A stretch of 64,000 bases of DNA from Nemopilema nomurai (Eukaryota > Cnidaria > Scyphozoa > Rhizostomeae > Rhizostomatidae), in NCBI GenBank assembly GCA_003864495.1, contig ML133408.1:1619006-1683005 (forward strand), in the 5' to 3' direction. How positions within the stretch are numbered: position 1 is the first letter of the stretch; each line of letters begins with the position of its first letter. Below are positions 11,311 through 23,135 of this stretch, in pieces. Both the position numbers and the translations under genes were made by a program. The notes below the pieces were generated by a model. It saw only the letters and a program-made list of their open reading frames with translations. It did no database searches and was not told the origin of the DNA.

Positions 11311-14300
11311 ACAACACTTTTACAGCCAGTTGCAGTGGGGAACAGCAAATGAAGAACGACAAACGATCAAGTCATCTTTTATTTGCTATTGAAGAAATTT
11401 TGGAATCCTAGCTTTAAAATGCTTATGACGTTTATTCGGCCAATCTCCATTACATGTTCGGAGCTCATCTTAGGGTTTCGTTTTCATTCAGTTTTTGATT
11501 TAAGCTTCTAAAGATCTTTCGAGATTACAATAAGTGGAGTGGAATGTGAGACGTATTCCACGGAAAAGACAGATAAGAAATCCACAATTCTGTTTTTTTC
11601 TGGAATGACATCTTTGCAAATTGGGTATCACAAAACGAAGAGGACAAATTTTAAAAATTGTATCAAAGAAAGGATAAACTCTGTCAGATTGTATTCAACT
11701 GGATTAAGGGTGTAAGCCAGTCGATCCCAAATTTAAATTTTATCAAATGCATTGTTCAAACTATTTAAAGAGCTTGCACCAATATTATGTATTTCTTTGA
11801 AATGATCCATTCAAAGCTTTTAAGTTGAAGTTAATTTAGCTAGAAAGGGTCTTTTATTAATATTCTTTGTGCTTGTTTGTCGATACAAGATTGGTAGGCT
11901 ACAAAATGTACAGGAAGAAACCACAACCAAATTTTGTTCAAGTACGGTGCAACCTTTTACATGTTAAAGAGCACCTGAAAGGATAGAAAATATGTCGACT
12001 AAATGAAAAATGTACGTTAGTTGCAGAATTGAATGGCCAGTAAGTGTAGATATAATTAAATATTAGCGAATTGATGAATTGAAAGGAAGGAAGGACAAAT
12101 GTAAAGATGTTTCTGACATTGATCTGTCTTTAAGTAAAGGACTCTTTTTGCTTCAAAATGCTATCTAGTGAGGTTGAAATGAAACTTTTAGCCTACCCCT
12201 AATTGGTAGGAAACGTGCTTTTTTGTTGTGCCCTGGTATCAATGTAAGATACATGGTCTTTTGTCAGGGGATCCGTCGCCCCCACCCCTTCTTTCTTTCC
12301 TGACTGCTTCTTCGGTTTTCTTCGCGCGACAGTTGCTGGGCATGCGCTCTACACGCAATATGGTGGAGCGGCTTTTAATGTCTTCGTGGAGCAAGTTTGA
12401 ACCTCAATGATGATCTACCTCTTCAGCTTTAAGCAAAAACGGGTACGGTTGTTTCCATTTCAATAATCATTGTTTCCCAGTAGTATGTTGGTAATTTTTC
12501 TCGGTAGTAATTCAGTCAAAAGCCTAAACGGCCATTGGCCTAATTCGGACTTGAGCCGGTTATGTACTGAAACTTAGCACAGTATGTCTGGCATTGTATT
12601 TTGAAACGAGCGACTGTTTACAAGATTCCACATTACAGCTGCATTTAATTCATCATTATCTGAGTTTACATGCCACTCGTTTAGTTTATCTCAATACGAC
12701 CATAATGATTATAGTATAATCGTAGGTGTGATTAGGGTTGGATACCCTCGCGCGGAAGTGTGGCTTGGGCACGGGGCACACATGGCGAACATTTATATAA
12801 ACTTTCTTGACACATAAAACTGTGATCCGTAGACCAATTCTTTTTGCAAAAATCGTCGAATTGTAAATCGCCAAAATCTTCCTTAAATCTGTCACAAAAT
12901 ATAACTGTTTACCCTTTGCATTAGGATTTTCTGACAGAACACTGCAAATAGATGGTCGCACACATTTTGCTGAGCGCTAGGTCTTCCCAACAAACTTTGC
13001 ATAATTCGCAGCTTAAGATTAAAAAGAATTATTCTCTTATAAAATTTTTTTGAGAAGCCATAATATTTCTGCTAGAGTGCTTTTGGTAAATTGGGCATTT
13101 GCATCAAGTAATTTTGGTTGCAGAAGGTCTCATTGGTGTGTCAAAACATTCAGCGATGGTAAAAGTGTATGGGAGTAGTGGCTGCAAGCCAAAGAGATTT
13201 GGAATTTCATTTTTAATTATAAATCTGGAGTTTCTTCAACATTTATTTCTAAAGATCAATTTATAAGAAAAATAGCTAAAGAAAGAAAATTGTTATTTCC
13301 AGCGGCTCTCAGTGGAAACTTGTGAAGACCATTAGAGTACATCCAGTTTCATCTTCATTTTTCTTATTACAAGTTAAGGCTGTGTCATCAAAAAGGCCTT
13401 CAATAAATTCAATATTGTTTATTTGAATAATCATTGTTCACCTTGTTTTCAACTGGTTATTTGATGCACTCTGTTGTGTTTCTGTACAACAAGGAAATTG
13501 TCCTATCTATATCTCAAGATAGTAAATGAGGTCCAAATCTTGATTTTTGAAATCCTTCATCTTACTTAAGATTTATCCCCTAGAAGTAGAATTTACTTCT
13601 CCTTTGTGCACCTGAAAAACTTCTGATGTTATTAATCAAAAATTACTGTAAAAGGCATAGCAATAATATACCTGTGTCAGGCCCTTTGAAGCAAGCTTGT
13701 TTCTGTTTAATTTAAATTGTCATTTGATGAGTTTAATATCAACATTTCAAGAGACATTGAACTCAGTTCTTCATATGAATCATGGTTGTGTAATCATGAA
13801 GCTGTTGGCGCAAAATGAAACCTGCAGCCAATGGAAATTTTATCTCATCAGATGGCAAGGCAGGCTGCTTCCTAGATACAATTCACAAGGCCATTTGAAA
13901 TGAGAACTTCTTGTTATTTGAAATGAGAAAGTTATTTGAGCAATCACAAGTGATCAAAAAGTTCACTAGAAACGCTTGATTACCAAGTAGATCCCTTTTT
14001 TGGATTGTGTGGTCTTGTCATGTGACTATCAATGCTTGTTATGTGACTATCAATGCTTGTCATGTGACTATCAATGCTTGTCATGTGACTATCAATGCTT
14101 GTCATGTGACTATCAATGCTTGTCATGTGACTATTGTATCTTCTTGTTGCAACAGAAACAATTTATTACTTTGTAACAATCAAAGCTTTATGTACTTCCT
14201 ACTGTATCTATAACGCCTTAACCATCCTGCTTACACTCCTTTGCAATATTTCTCTTCCTTGTGTATAAGCCAACATCTGTCAAACATATGAGTATATGTA

Positions 14301-14901
14301 AGATAGTTTGTAGTTAGTACTGCAAATCCCTTGATTGGTGAATATCACGAAGCAGGCTTGAAGAAATGAACTCTGTCTCTTCTCCTTCTGCAACTTACAA
14401 ATAAGGATAAAAGGATTATATACAATATATGTAAGAATTATGAGACCTTTCTCCACCTTTGCCTTAGGTTTTTGCTTGTCATTGCCATTGGCAAGAGTGC
14501 TGCCAATCGAGTATTCAGCTGAGAGCAGGTATTGGGCCACAATAATTTATTCAATTTTTTCTTCTGGGCAGTCAAATTTACATTTCCATCTGGTTTATGG
14601 CATTGCAGTGCCATCACTTTCTCCACTCATTGATCTTGCTTTTCAATCGTTTACAATGCTTTGATCCTTATTGTGCCACTGAGATCATTAGTGTACTTAA
14701 TCAATAACAACTTTCATGACCTATTAGAATAAATCATGGATTATTTGGTATGCAACCATGGCTGTCAAGTTTAGAACTGATTAGCGCTAGTGGTTTTCAT
14801 CAGAGTTTTTTCAAACCAGTATCAAAAGCAGACGAGGAAATCTATCTACTTGCTATTTGCCAACTGCAAATGTACCTTTAATTCCGTTTTGCGTCTTTTA
14901 G
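11311..14901. other. AT-rich intergenic stretch
   Basis: No gene was recognised on either strand. The open frames here are short and of random composition. The only structured feature is the 21-bp array at 14019-14135. Confidence 0.5.
14019..14135. repeat. 21-bp minisatellite, 5 copies plus partial
   Basis: The unit is CATGTGACTATCAATGCTTG followed by T, tandemly repeated; the second copy starts with T instead of C. It is followed by a truncated sixth copy. Confidence 0.9.
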
Positions 14902-14960
14902 ATCTTAGATTCAAAGAAGCAACAATCTTGATCCAAAGAGTGAAGTCTTCGCCAAGTCTG
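14902..14960 (+). other. Possible upstream exon of the poly-SIM gene
   Basis: A 59-bp open stretch is bounded by a pyrimidine-rich acceptor (GCGTCTTTTAG) and a good donor (GTGAGT). It ends in phase 0, which fits the phase-0 acceptor of the large exon at 15132. It would encode LRFKEATILIQRVKSSPSL just before the poly-SIM protein. Only splice consensus and phase support it. Confidence 0.25.
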
Positions 14961-15131
14961 GTGAGTTTTCTCAAACCTGTAACCCAACACTTACGGTATG
15001 GGCATGCTTAGGATACCCATTTTTGCCCTGGAACTGTTTTTGTGAGTTTTCTTGTGTTAAACGTGTTTTTCATTTATGGTTTTCTTAATTTAATTTTCAT
15101 TTGCTATATCAATGCTAAATTGTCATCTCAG

Positions 15132-18100
15132 GGTGCACCAGAAGTTCAGGAAACAATGCCCCGCGCCAATTCTTTAGCGTCTGACATTTTGACGAGAGTG
15201 GAGCCCCTGCAATCCACAAAATTCAGCTCAAACAGATGTCAAGCAGGGCAGCTATTGTCTCCTTTTGGTCCATGTGTTGCCGAGAGGCCGAGTGTTTTTG
15301 CGTCTGCTGGGCTCACGAAAACTAGAGTAGCCGATAAAAATGCTCGCGAAAAGGGTTCGAACGGAGAGGACGGCAACGGCCATGATGAGGTGGAGGTTGT
15401 TTGGGTGAATGATGACGACTTTGACCGAAAACTTTCAGCAAATTGCAAGAAACCAGGAGGATTTTTCTTGGAAAACCGGAAAGAGAGACATGACAAGATG
15501 TATCCAGCAAAAGACATATTGTTAAGGGATTTGCAGAGCGGTGTAGATGCATTTGAAGGTACAGTAGGGAAAGCTGGGCCTAGGCATTCACCTCAACAAA
15601 AGGCTGATCAAGTTACTGACAAATGCACATCCAGAATATTTTGTGCGCAGAGAAAAAAGGATGGCGGTAAAAGGAAAAGAGAAAAAATATTGACAGACCC
15701 TATAGTTAGTCTTGAGCCGAAAAATCATGAAGGGGCAGGCCGGATTTATAGCAGTACGGCGTTCCGAGTCATTGAATCAAGTGTCGAAAGAAGGAAGGAA
15801 TATATTGAATTGAGTGACGACAGCGAAGATGAAACTGAAAAGTGCTCCGAAGAAAGTAATAATGTTGTCAGCACCCAAGACGTGGCTAGAGAAGGTGCGA
15901 TGGGGAGCGACAGAGTTCCGCTGTCGTTCGTTGATAATCGTGCACGATTTGGAAGTAAAAAGCCCATTGAGTATATCTGCCTGGACGACGATGATGCAGA
16001 AAGCAATATGGACGAAGCTGCAATCGATTCTCGGGGAGACATCGCGAGCCTTGTGACTGAGGTTGACAGAAGCCGTGATGGTCTGAGCCCACCAGGCAGC
16101 AACAGGGACTGGAATGACCTGCGCCAAGGGGAACAAGCTGCTGATGACGATGACTGCTCAAGCTCTGATGGCTCCTCCTCATTCTCAACGGACGATGACG
16201 ATCGCTTGACCGACAGCGGGTGCATCTACATTGGCAGTGACAGCGATGACCTCAGCAACAGGGACAATGCAACGGGTCTCCCAGACACTGGGTTCTCGGG
16301 AAAGAAGGCCGAAGCGGATTCAGACAGCCATGGCAAGCACGAACAAGCTTTTGTAAGGGATGAACAATCGTTGGAGAAAGTGAAGCAGAGTGAAGAACAA
16401 TCGTTGGAGAAAGTGAAGCAGAGTGAAGAACAATCGTTGGAGAAAGTGAAGCAGAGTGAAGAACAATCGTTGGAGAAAGTGAAGCAGAGTGAAGAACAAT
16501 CGTTGGAGAAAGTGAAGCAGAGTGAAGAACAATCGTTGGAGAAAGTGAAGCAGAGTGAAGAACAATCGTTGGAGAAAGTGAAGCAGAGTGAAGAACAATC
16601 GTTGGAGAAAGTGAAGCAGAGTGAAGAACAATCGTTGGAGAAAGTGAAGCAGAGTGAAGAACAATCGTTGGAGAAAGTGAAGCAGAGTGAAGAACAATCG
16701 TTGGAGAAAGTGAAGCAGAGTGAAGAACAATCGTTGGAGAAAGTGAAGCAGAGTGAATCAGCTGCGGTGCGTGAATCTAGCTTTGTAAACGATTGTGAAG
16801 GACAGAAAGTCCAAGCAACCCTTTTGAGTGGCAAAGGGGATGCTGCAAATAAGCATTTCGGAGGGGATGCAAGTGTCGGCAAATCTTATGAATGCGGAGC
16901 CGTGCTGAAACCAGATGCAGGGACCCAGAAGGTTCTCTTAGACTGTGCTAAACAAGCGGAGACTGGTAGTACGCGACCGGGAACCTTGTTACAGAAGTTC
17001 AATATTTCTCCTTGCAAAGTTGTGTTGTCGCCGTGCTACAATGAAATTGTGAGTAGGCAGATGCCAGTCTCTGCCAAGCGAAACCTGATGGACTGTTTTA
17101 GCGACAATGGGTCTGCCCAAATGACCGAGGGAGACATTTTCGAAAGTTCTCTGTTGGTCACAAATTTAGAATCGAGCAATGACAGCGAATTGAGTTTTTC
17201 ACCGGAAATCGAAAAAGTAGAGGATTCTGACTCAGAAACCGTTTCATCTGATTATAAATATGCGAATATTCCGCTGAAATTTGCCGTTGAAAGAACCGGT
17301 AGCAATAATAATGGAAATCATTGCGTCCGGACGATATTTACCAGTCAACGGAAAACGATTTCTTACTCGCCCGATTTTTTTGGGAAAAGTCAAAGAGATG
17401 GTTCAAAAAATGAAACATTGAAGCAAATGAAAGATTTGAAAGCGTGTCTTGCTTCGAGGCCATCAACCGTGCCGACCGAAGAGCTTCGGCGAAAAGATGA
17501 AGGCACACGAAATGGTAGCAATTTGGCTTCCAAAGAGAATGGAGGCAAGAAGGTGATTGCAAATCACTATTCGAATGACCGGCCTTTGCCAGGCAAAAGG
17601 AAATTTCAGTTTGATAATGATACAAACCTAAGCGATTCCTTAGAACGACTAAGTCGAGAAAAAAAGCGTTTGAAAAAACAAGGAGAAAACCTGAACAGTC
17701 ATTGCTGTGACAGCTCTGTAGAGGCGGTTGGCTCAAATGCACAGCATAAAAGACAATTTAGAGAGTTTGAAGATGGAAAGTGTCTTGAATCGAGGAGTGA
17801 AAGGATCGAATTTGACAGTAGGATTCGGGAATGCGTTATTAAACTGGAGCGAATGAATCCATTTCACATATTGTTTTCACGAAAACGGATAAGATCTCCG
17901 AGGCTCTTCGATGAAACTTGTTCGGAGGAGAGCAAGGAAAGAAGGGTTGACGGATTGGCCAAAAGGAGACGGCAAGCCACGAGTTTGTACTGTGCACAGA
18001 AAGAATCAGAAAGACACGAAATGATTAAGCAGGCAAACGAAACAAGAAAATCCGAAAAAATAATGCAATCGTTCCAGAAATCCTTGGTTTACATAAATAA

Positions 18101-18176
18101 ACGAGTTTACCATCAAAACATGTTGAAAACTTTATTAAAATGGGAAACGTGGGGTGATATAAAAGCTATTACGTAA
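15132..18176 (+). CDS. Acidic protein with four SIM-like motifs and 11-aa repeats
   Basis: A single open stretch of 1014 codons ends in TAA. I place its left edge at an acceptor (TCATCTCAG, to 15131); the first ATG inside is at 15156, and the frame further left is hydrophobic intron-like sequence. The first third is very acidic and holds four short hydrophobic cores followed by Asp/Glu/Ser: EVVWVNDDDFD (about 15389), YIELSDDSEDE (about 15802), YICLDDDDAE (about 15973) and IYIGSDSDD (about 16222). These fit the SUMO-interacting motif pattern, so binding of SUMO chains is a reasonable inference. Then come twelve copies of EEQSLEKVKQS, predicted charged helix. The C-terminal 300 residues are Lys/Arg-rich with putative NLS clusters (REKKRLKKQ, LAKRRRQ). 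No enzyme domain was found. It is probably a nuclear scaffold of unknown family; upstream exons are uncertain. Confidence 0.75.
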   Translation, partial: GAPEVQETMPRANSLASDILTRVEPLQSTKFSSNRCQAGQLLSPFGPCVAERPSVFASAGLTKTRVADKNAREKGSNGEDGNGHDEVEVVWVNDDDFDRKLSANCKKPGGFFLENRKERHDKMYPAKDILLRDLQSGVDAFEGTVGKAGPRHSPQQKADQVTDKCTSRIFCAQRKKDGGKRKREKILTDPIVSLEPKNHEGAGRIYSSTAFRVIESSVERRKEYIELSDDSEDETEKCSEESNNVVSTQDVAREGAMGSDRVPLSFVDNRARFGSKKPIEYICLDDDDAESNMDEAAIDSRGDIASLVTEVDRSRDGLSPPGSNRDWNDLRQGEQAADDDDCSSSDGSSSFSTDDDDRLTDSGCIYIGSDSDDLSNRDNATGLPDTGFSGKKAEADSDSHGKHEQAFVRDEQSLEKVKQSEEQSLEKVKQSEEQSLEKVKQSEEQSLEKVKQSEEQSLEKVKQSEEQSLEKVKQSEEQSLEKVKQSEEQSLEKVKQSEEQSLEKVKQSEEQSLEKVKQSEEQSLEKVKQSEEQSLEKVKQSESAAVRESSFVNDCEGQKVQATLLSGKGDAANKHFGGDASVGKSYECGAVLKPDAGTQKVLLDCAKQAETGSTRPGTLLQKFNISPCKVVLSPCYNEIVSRQMPVSAKRNLMDCFSDNGSAQMTEGDIFESSLLVTNLESSNDSELSFSPEIEKVEDSDSETVSSDYKYANIPLKFAVERTGSNNNGNHCVRTIFTSQRKTISYSPDFFGKSQRDGSKNETLKQMKDLKACLASRPSTVPTEELRRKDEGTRNGSNLASKENGGKKVIANHYSNDRPLPGKRKFQFDNDTNLSDSLERLSREKKRLKKQGENLNSHCCDSSVEAVGSNAQHKRQFREFEDGKCLESRSERIEFDSRIRECVIKLERMNPFHILFSRKRIRSPRLFDETCSEESKERRVDGLAKRRRQATSLYCAQKESERHEMIKQANETRKSEKIMQSFQKSLVYINKRVYHQNMLKTLLKWETWGDIKAIT
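16362..16757 (+). repeat. Twelve 33-bp coding repeats
   Basis: A 33-bp unit encoding EQSLEKVKQSE is repeated 12 times with practically no nucleotide differences, including silent positions; only the first copy has Asp in place of the leading Glu. Such homogeneity means recent expansion or active gene conversion, so copy number is likely polymorphic. The antisense open frames across it are by-products of the period. Confidence 0.95.
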
Positions 18177-18864
18177 TTATTCCGGTGTTAAACACGTGCT
18201 AACCAGATGGTTGTACCACGATAAAATTACAGGCACTCATAATGTCAAGCCATTTGAGCCTCTCCCATAATGTCAAGTCTAAGAAGATGACGCTTCTAAT
18301 GCTACGTGTAACATTTGTCACGCATTGATACATCAAGTTACAGAGATGTTAAACGTTTTCTTTCACGCGATGCAAAATTCGTTGCAGCCATAGTTTGGCA
18401 GGGCAAAAACCGCATTTCTGTCAATTTTATGCCGTATTTTAATGGTTTATGTAAGTTGTGTAAAGACAACTGTTTATCTGATGAAGACCAAACCCTGTTT
18501 TGTCCCCTCTAATCCTGATAGCCCACGGACATGTAAATGGTGACCCAGTCTTGATATAAATTGAAGGCATTGTACGAGAGAAGCCATTGACTGCGGTGAT
18601 TCATGTTTACGACCGAGCGTCTCAAAATCGACCCAGAGCTTGAACCCGGACGTCTTAAAAAGTTTCTCGCATCTTCTTGTTTTATTCGTGGCTGTATTTA
18701 TTATTGCTTCGTTTGGTCATCTCTGAAACTTGCGATTTCAATCTGGTATTTCGGCCTTGGTCCAAACCTTGTAATTAGCAGGCCATGTGGTTTGGTGTTT
18801 CAGCAATTTTGCAGAATTGGTGAATGAATTGAATTTCATGAATTGCATGGAGCGGCCAAAAAGG

Positions 18865-18962
18865 GTCCGCCGTGCCGTATCGTCCGCCGTGCCGTATCGT
18901 CCGCCATGCCGTATCGTCCGCTGTGCCGTATCGTCCGCCGTATCGTCCTCCGTATCGTCCGC
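18865..18962. repeat. GC-rich 18-bp/9-bp tandem repeat
   Basis: The 18-bp unit GTCCGCCGTGCCGTATC plus one base is repeated about five times, then collapses to the shorter CGTCCGCCGTAT-type unit. Its GC content contrasts with the AT-rich surroundings. Confidence 0.8.
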
Positions 18963-20615
18963 AATAGGAATATTTTTATATAAACATACGTGTCTTGGAT
19001 GTCCAATCTTTTCGAAAGGGGCATTGTATCTTGGCACATTGTAGTTCATGTCATTTTCCAAGGCGTTTAATAAATAGTCTGCGTGACTGACTAACGGGGC
19101 CGCGGCGTGACAGCGAAATAAATCCATACTCAAAGTGTACACATCAAGTGGTTCGATGTTATCAGTTTACTGGTTGTGTTTTAAAAAACACAAATTACCT
19201 TACATGTTTTGTTTTAGTTGATTGTAATACTGATATGCAATATTTGCTATATGATGAAAAATTTATTACAATTAAAGGGTACCCGTGATATGAGCAAATC
19301 TCTCAAACCGGTTTTGCCACAAGTTCTTGGATGCATTTCACTAGTCTCTCTCCATCACGTGTTTACTTGTTGGCTCGTGGCCGTGCGTTTATACTTGCTG
19401 CGCACCGCGGCATTTAAGTGCCAGCAATTGATAAGCATGAAAACCGCAGTTACCAGTTACTAGTCCTACTCAAGGTGAATAAGAATAAGAATAAGAAGCG
19501 AACAGCATCAGGGAACACCATGAAGGTAACGCCGTTGGTTGGTCGGAACGGCTCCGGCGGTCAGGTCATGGTCAGGACGCTTGGCGCAGTTGCCGCATGG
19601 GAAGGAGACTGAGGAGTGCGGTTAGCCTCGTATTGAGAGCTCTGCACTGGCCCGGCTTTCTCCAACCGGAGGCCTTGTGCTATGAAACTGAACACGATTA
19701 AATGATGGTGTAAACACGAAGTATAGATTTGCATAATGAGAAATGAGACTCATTAGTGTCATCTTCCGTCCGCATACAAAGTTGCGGCACTGTTTGCCCG
19801 AGCAAATGCTGTTGACTTTCGATGTCTGTTGCTTTCACGAAGTCCATCAAATAAATCGCTGGCGACAATTGTACACTGATGATCCTGTGTAGCGCATGAG
19901 CAAACGAACCTCAAAAGTCGAAGCACCCGATATGTCTTCTTTTCTGTTTCAATGTTGTGCTAGCCGAGAGCTGTGTTTTCCTTTGACCTATAGAATTGTT
20001 TCAAACGTATTGAGTTTTATTTCTTCATTAGCTTTGTTGATAATTGTTTACAGGTATGTGGTATGGTTTCTCTGATCCTTTTTCACATCCCTTCATGATA
20101 TCCATGACTCAAATCACGATTAATACTGATATTGCACGCTTCTCCTCATTGCTTAGGCTCTCTTCATTTGAGAGCCACAGGTATAGTTTCCCCAAGCGAC
20201 AAATGCGTTCTTTTGCAATATGCACTATTTCTTCGATCGGTGTCCGCACTCCCTTTATGCAAAAGGTGCGCAGACGCCTTGGTAATGTATGTTGTTCTAT
20301 TAAACATATATTTTATTTTCATATACAGACAAACGCGTCCCAAAAGAGGTAGATGGTGGATGGCCCGGGACCAAACGGTTGTTTACTGTAAGGCAAAAGG
20401 GCCGATGGAATCATATAGTGAATTCTGCGCACGAGAACCTGGTTTGAAGCTAGCTAAAAGGAACCAATGTTGCAGATACACTTTGAATTTCGTCGGTGTA
20501 AAAGGAAGGCTGCGAGACTGCTTGATTCGACTCGGCAGCTTCGAGGTATGTTTCGCTCTAATCAGAATCGGAATCTCGAACCGGGCGGATGCTCTTGTGA
20601 GTCAGTCGTGCGAAT

Positions 20616-20888
20616 GAAGAATGTATGAATAAATGTATAAATGAATGAATGTACGAATGAATGAATATACGAATGAATGAATGTACGAATGAATGAATGT
20701 ACGAATGAATGAATGGATTGGTGGATGGATGGATTGATGGATGGATGGATGGATGGATGGATGGATGGGTGGATTGATGGATGGATGGATATGGATGGAT
20801 GGATGGATGGGTGGATGGGTGGATGGGTGGATGGGTGGATGGGTGGATGGGTGGATGGGTGGATGGGTGGATGGGTGGATGGGTGGAT
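20616..20888. repeat. Compound ATGA / TGGA microsatellite
   Basis: It begins as (ATGA)n with interspersed TACG, forming a 16-bp higher-order unit, passes into (TGGA)n, and ends as an 8-bp (TGGATGGG)n array. The long His/Pro/Ser and Gly/Trp/Asp frames across it are artefacts of the repeat. Confidence 0.93.
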
Positions 20889-22228
20889 GAAATCTGGTCT
20901 TGACATTTCGATATCCGCCCTAGATGTTGCGCTGGATGGATATTTTGGACTTGTTTTGCTTTCTGTTGACAACAATGCTGACCAAATTTCATTTTTTACT
21001 GGAAACAAAAGCGGTACCGGTGCAGGCGTAACCTCCTCTTCCTTGAGTTTGAAAAAACAGGAGTTCGTGGCATTGAAAGGATGAGTCAATTCTCTAGCCG
21101 ATGATAATTATTCAAGATTCAAATATCACAGTTACATCAAAGCTTCTGATTTAAATTTCATTGATTGTTTATGAATCTCATGCGATAGGACGCCATAAGA
21201 CACGTGCTTGCATTGAGCCTGGTACCCAGGCCCTTCTGAAATGCGTTGCGTTATGGCTGTTTGCAAGTGTGGCACTTCGAGAAGCGGTTGGCAAAGGTGT
21301 GCGTAACAAGCTGCGTAGTAGTCGAAATCCACAGGAAGACTGCCTCGTTCAGGCTTGACAACGGCGGCTGTTTTTGCGGAGCGCTGCGGAGGATCTAGAA
21401 TAGGCATTACCCTGCGTAGGTTATCAGTATGCCAGAGTAGTCCTTCAGTCATTTAATTTCTATGACCCAAACATTGTTTACATCCTCGAGTACGTAACAT
21501 CACAGTGTTAAAATGTTGAACGCCTTAAATAGGACCTTGGCAAATATACCAATCTATATGATCTAAAATTAATAGTCTATACTTCATCAAAATTTCTGTC
21601 ACTATCAGTTTATTTCATGACATATTGAAAGTGGTATTACCTGAAGCCAAGAAGCGCAGTGTCAGTGATAAACGTTCTTCAGGGGAAATTGACTCTCGCA
21701 TGTTAGTACTTTGCCATTAAATTTTCGGGGCCATTTTCTCAAGAAGCTCTTGGAAACTGTCTTTATCCATTCGTAAAAAATTGCGAAAACTGCTCGAATC
21801 TTCTAGCCGAAGCTCTTACAGCGTGAATGGTGGGCCCCGCGTTCGTCTCGCCGCATAATCCAGTCCCGTACCCAAAGCCTACTTCTTTTTTCACGCAAAT
21901 TGCTATTCAACTTCACTTTCCCCGCAACAAGAAGGCAAAGTATAGCCTTTTTCTTTTTCGAGTTAACCCTTTTTCGTGCCATGATCTTCGCGAGGCTTGT
22001 TTTGGTGTGAAACTGATCCATGAGTCAAAACGCATCGTGTAAACTGGCCTTAATGCCATGCTTGTCTCGCGTATTTTTGCTTGTAGTAAAAGGTAGGCCA
22101 GTGAACATATTAATTGTTTTTTTTGGAAGATACAGTCCTCGCCTAATTCAAAGTTGTGGTTCTTTGTTCTCAAGCCTGTGGAGCGGTGGATATAGTTTCT
22201 ACAGCTGTAGACCAACTGAGCTAAGTGA

Positions 22229-22392
22229 TTTACAGATTGTGATTTACAGATTGATTACCTTTCAGATTACAGATGTACAGATTGATTACCTTTCAGATTA
22301 CAGATGTACAGATTGATTACTATTTAGATTACAGATTGATTACAATTCAGATTACAGATTGATTACAATTCAGATGACAGATTTACAGATTG
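22229..22392. repeat. Degenerate CAGATTGATTAC tandem repeat
   Basis: Repeated variants of CAGATTGATTACCTTTCAGA with ATTACAGATGTA insertions, unit about 15-35 bp, no spacers. A D-arm-like TTAGCTCAGTTGG precedes it on the minus strand (about 22208-22220). Confidence 0.75.
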
Positions 22393-22888
22393 TTCGCGTA
22401 TTTGTTTTATGTTTAACACGTCCACAATAAAGTCTGAAAATGGGAGTACAGAAATGGAAAAGTTAAAGTTTTGACATTTAAGGAATAATTTCAATCATGA
22501 GGTAGGTCTGGAAGTATGGAAGTCTGTCGAAAAGAGGATCGAGAAATTTGAATTCCAGCTTTGGCCCTAGTGACTATACCCTTTAGCCTGGCAATCCTCT
22601 GTACTGAATGAAATGCTTCGTAAGGGAAACCGTTTGCCAGGATGGTATTGATATTGCTGCAATCATGAGATATTGGAACACCTTTTGTTGCGAAGAAGGT
22701 CATGACAAGAATTGTCATGCAAGAATATGCGGAAGCTGCAGCGACAACATTTGGACGCGCGCCCCCCTGTCAAATGACCAGATGATTACAGCTCGCATGT
22801 CACCGCCACGGGGAAGTGCTGCCGAGGTGTTTATGTAGTCCGTACATGGTCAGTTGGTGCACCTCTTGCGAAGTGAAGGTTTGCCAAA

Positions 22889-23135
22889 ATGATTGGACAG
22901 TCCAAGGAAGAACTGGTGATCGAGGAGCCGGCCAAGTTCGGCAGCACGTCGGCGAAGGAGAAGATCCTCGTTGCCGTAGCTGTCGTGCTGGCTGTGATGG
23001 CCGTGCTCTTCATCGGACTCTACGCGACTGAAAGGAAGGACCTGAAGAGCCTGCAAGAGCAATCGGCCGCCAGCAAGTCGAACGGAGGCACTGCGGCGCC
23101 TGATTTGCGACCGGACGCTGTGCAAGTTGCTGCAA
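22889..23135 (+). CDS. Alternative first exon (anchor A) of the M13 metalloprotease
   Basis: ATG at 22889 opens 82 codons encoding an acidic/polar cytoplasmic head, a single membrane segment (about residues 26-46, ILVAVAVVLAVMAVLFIGLY) and a short stalk ending in AVQVAA. The donor GTAAGT leaves phase 1 with an A, the same phase and base as the first exon at 28431-28641, whose end also reads VQVAA. Either exon can therefore splice to the shared exon at 31636 and restore Ser. I infer alternative promoters, as known for ECE1. Unlike the second anchor, this one has no Cys pair before VQVAA. With it the protein would be 751 aa. The alternative is a remnant of a duplicated gene, but no second set of M13 exons lies between 23136 and 28430. 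Confidence 0.7.

Larger units (their letters stand above)
18177..22888. other. Intergenic stretch with several tandem repeats
   Basis: No convincing gene. It contains the arrays at 18865-18962, 20616-20888 and 22229-22392. Other open frames have random composition. The segment 21100-22180 holds nothing I can name. Confidence 0.5.

Noticed and set aside
15042..15131. Hydrophobic N-terminal extension of the poly-SIM frame, resembling a signal peptide
   Set aside because: It starts with GTG, is Phe/Leu/Ile-rich intron-like sequence and ends exactly at a good splice acceptor (TCATCTCAG).
16226..16882. Antisense open frames across the 33-bp repeat
   Set aside because: They exist only because the repeat length is a multiple of three; the plus-strand frame continues far beyond the repeat with protein-like composition.
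20558..21089. Long His/Pro/Ser and Gly/Trp/Asp frames
   Set aside because: Translations of the ATGA/TGGA microsatellite.
22195..22225. tRNA gene or tRNA-derived SINE on the minus strand
   Set aside because: Only a D-arm/A-box-like TTAGCTCAGTTGG is present; no B box, acceptor stem or anticodon arm can be drawn.
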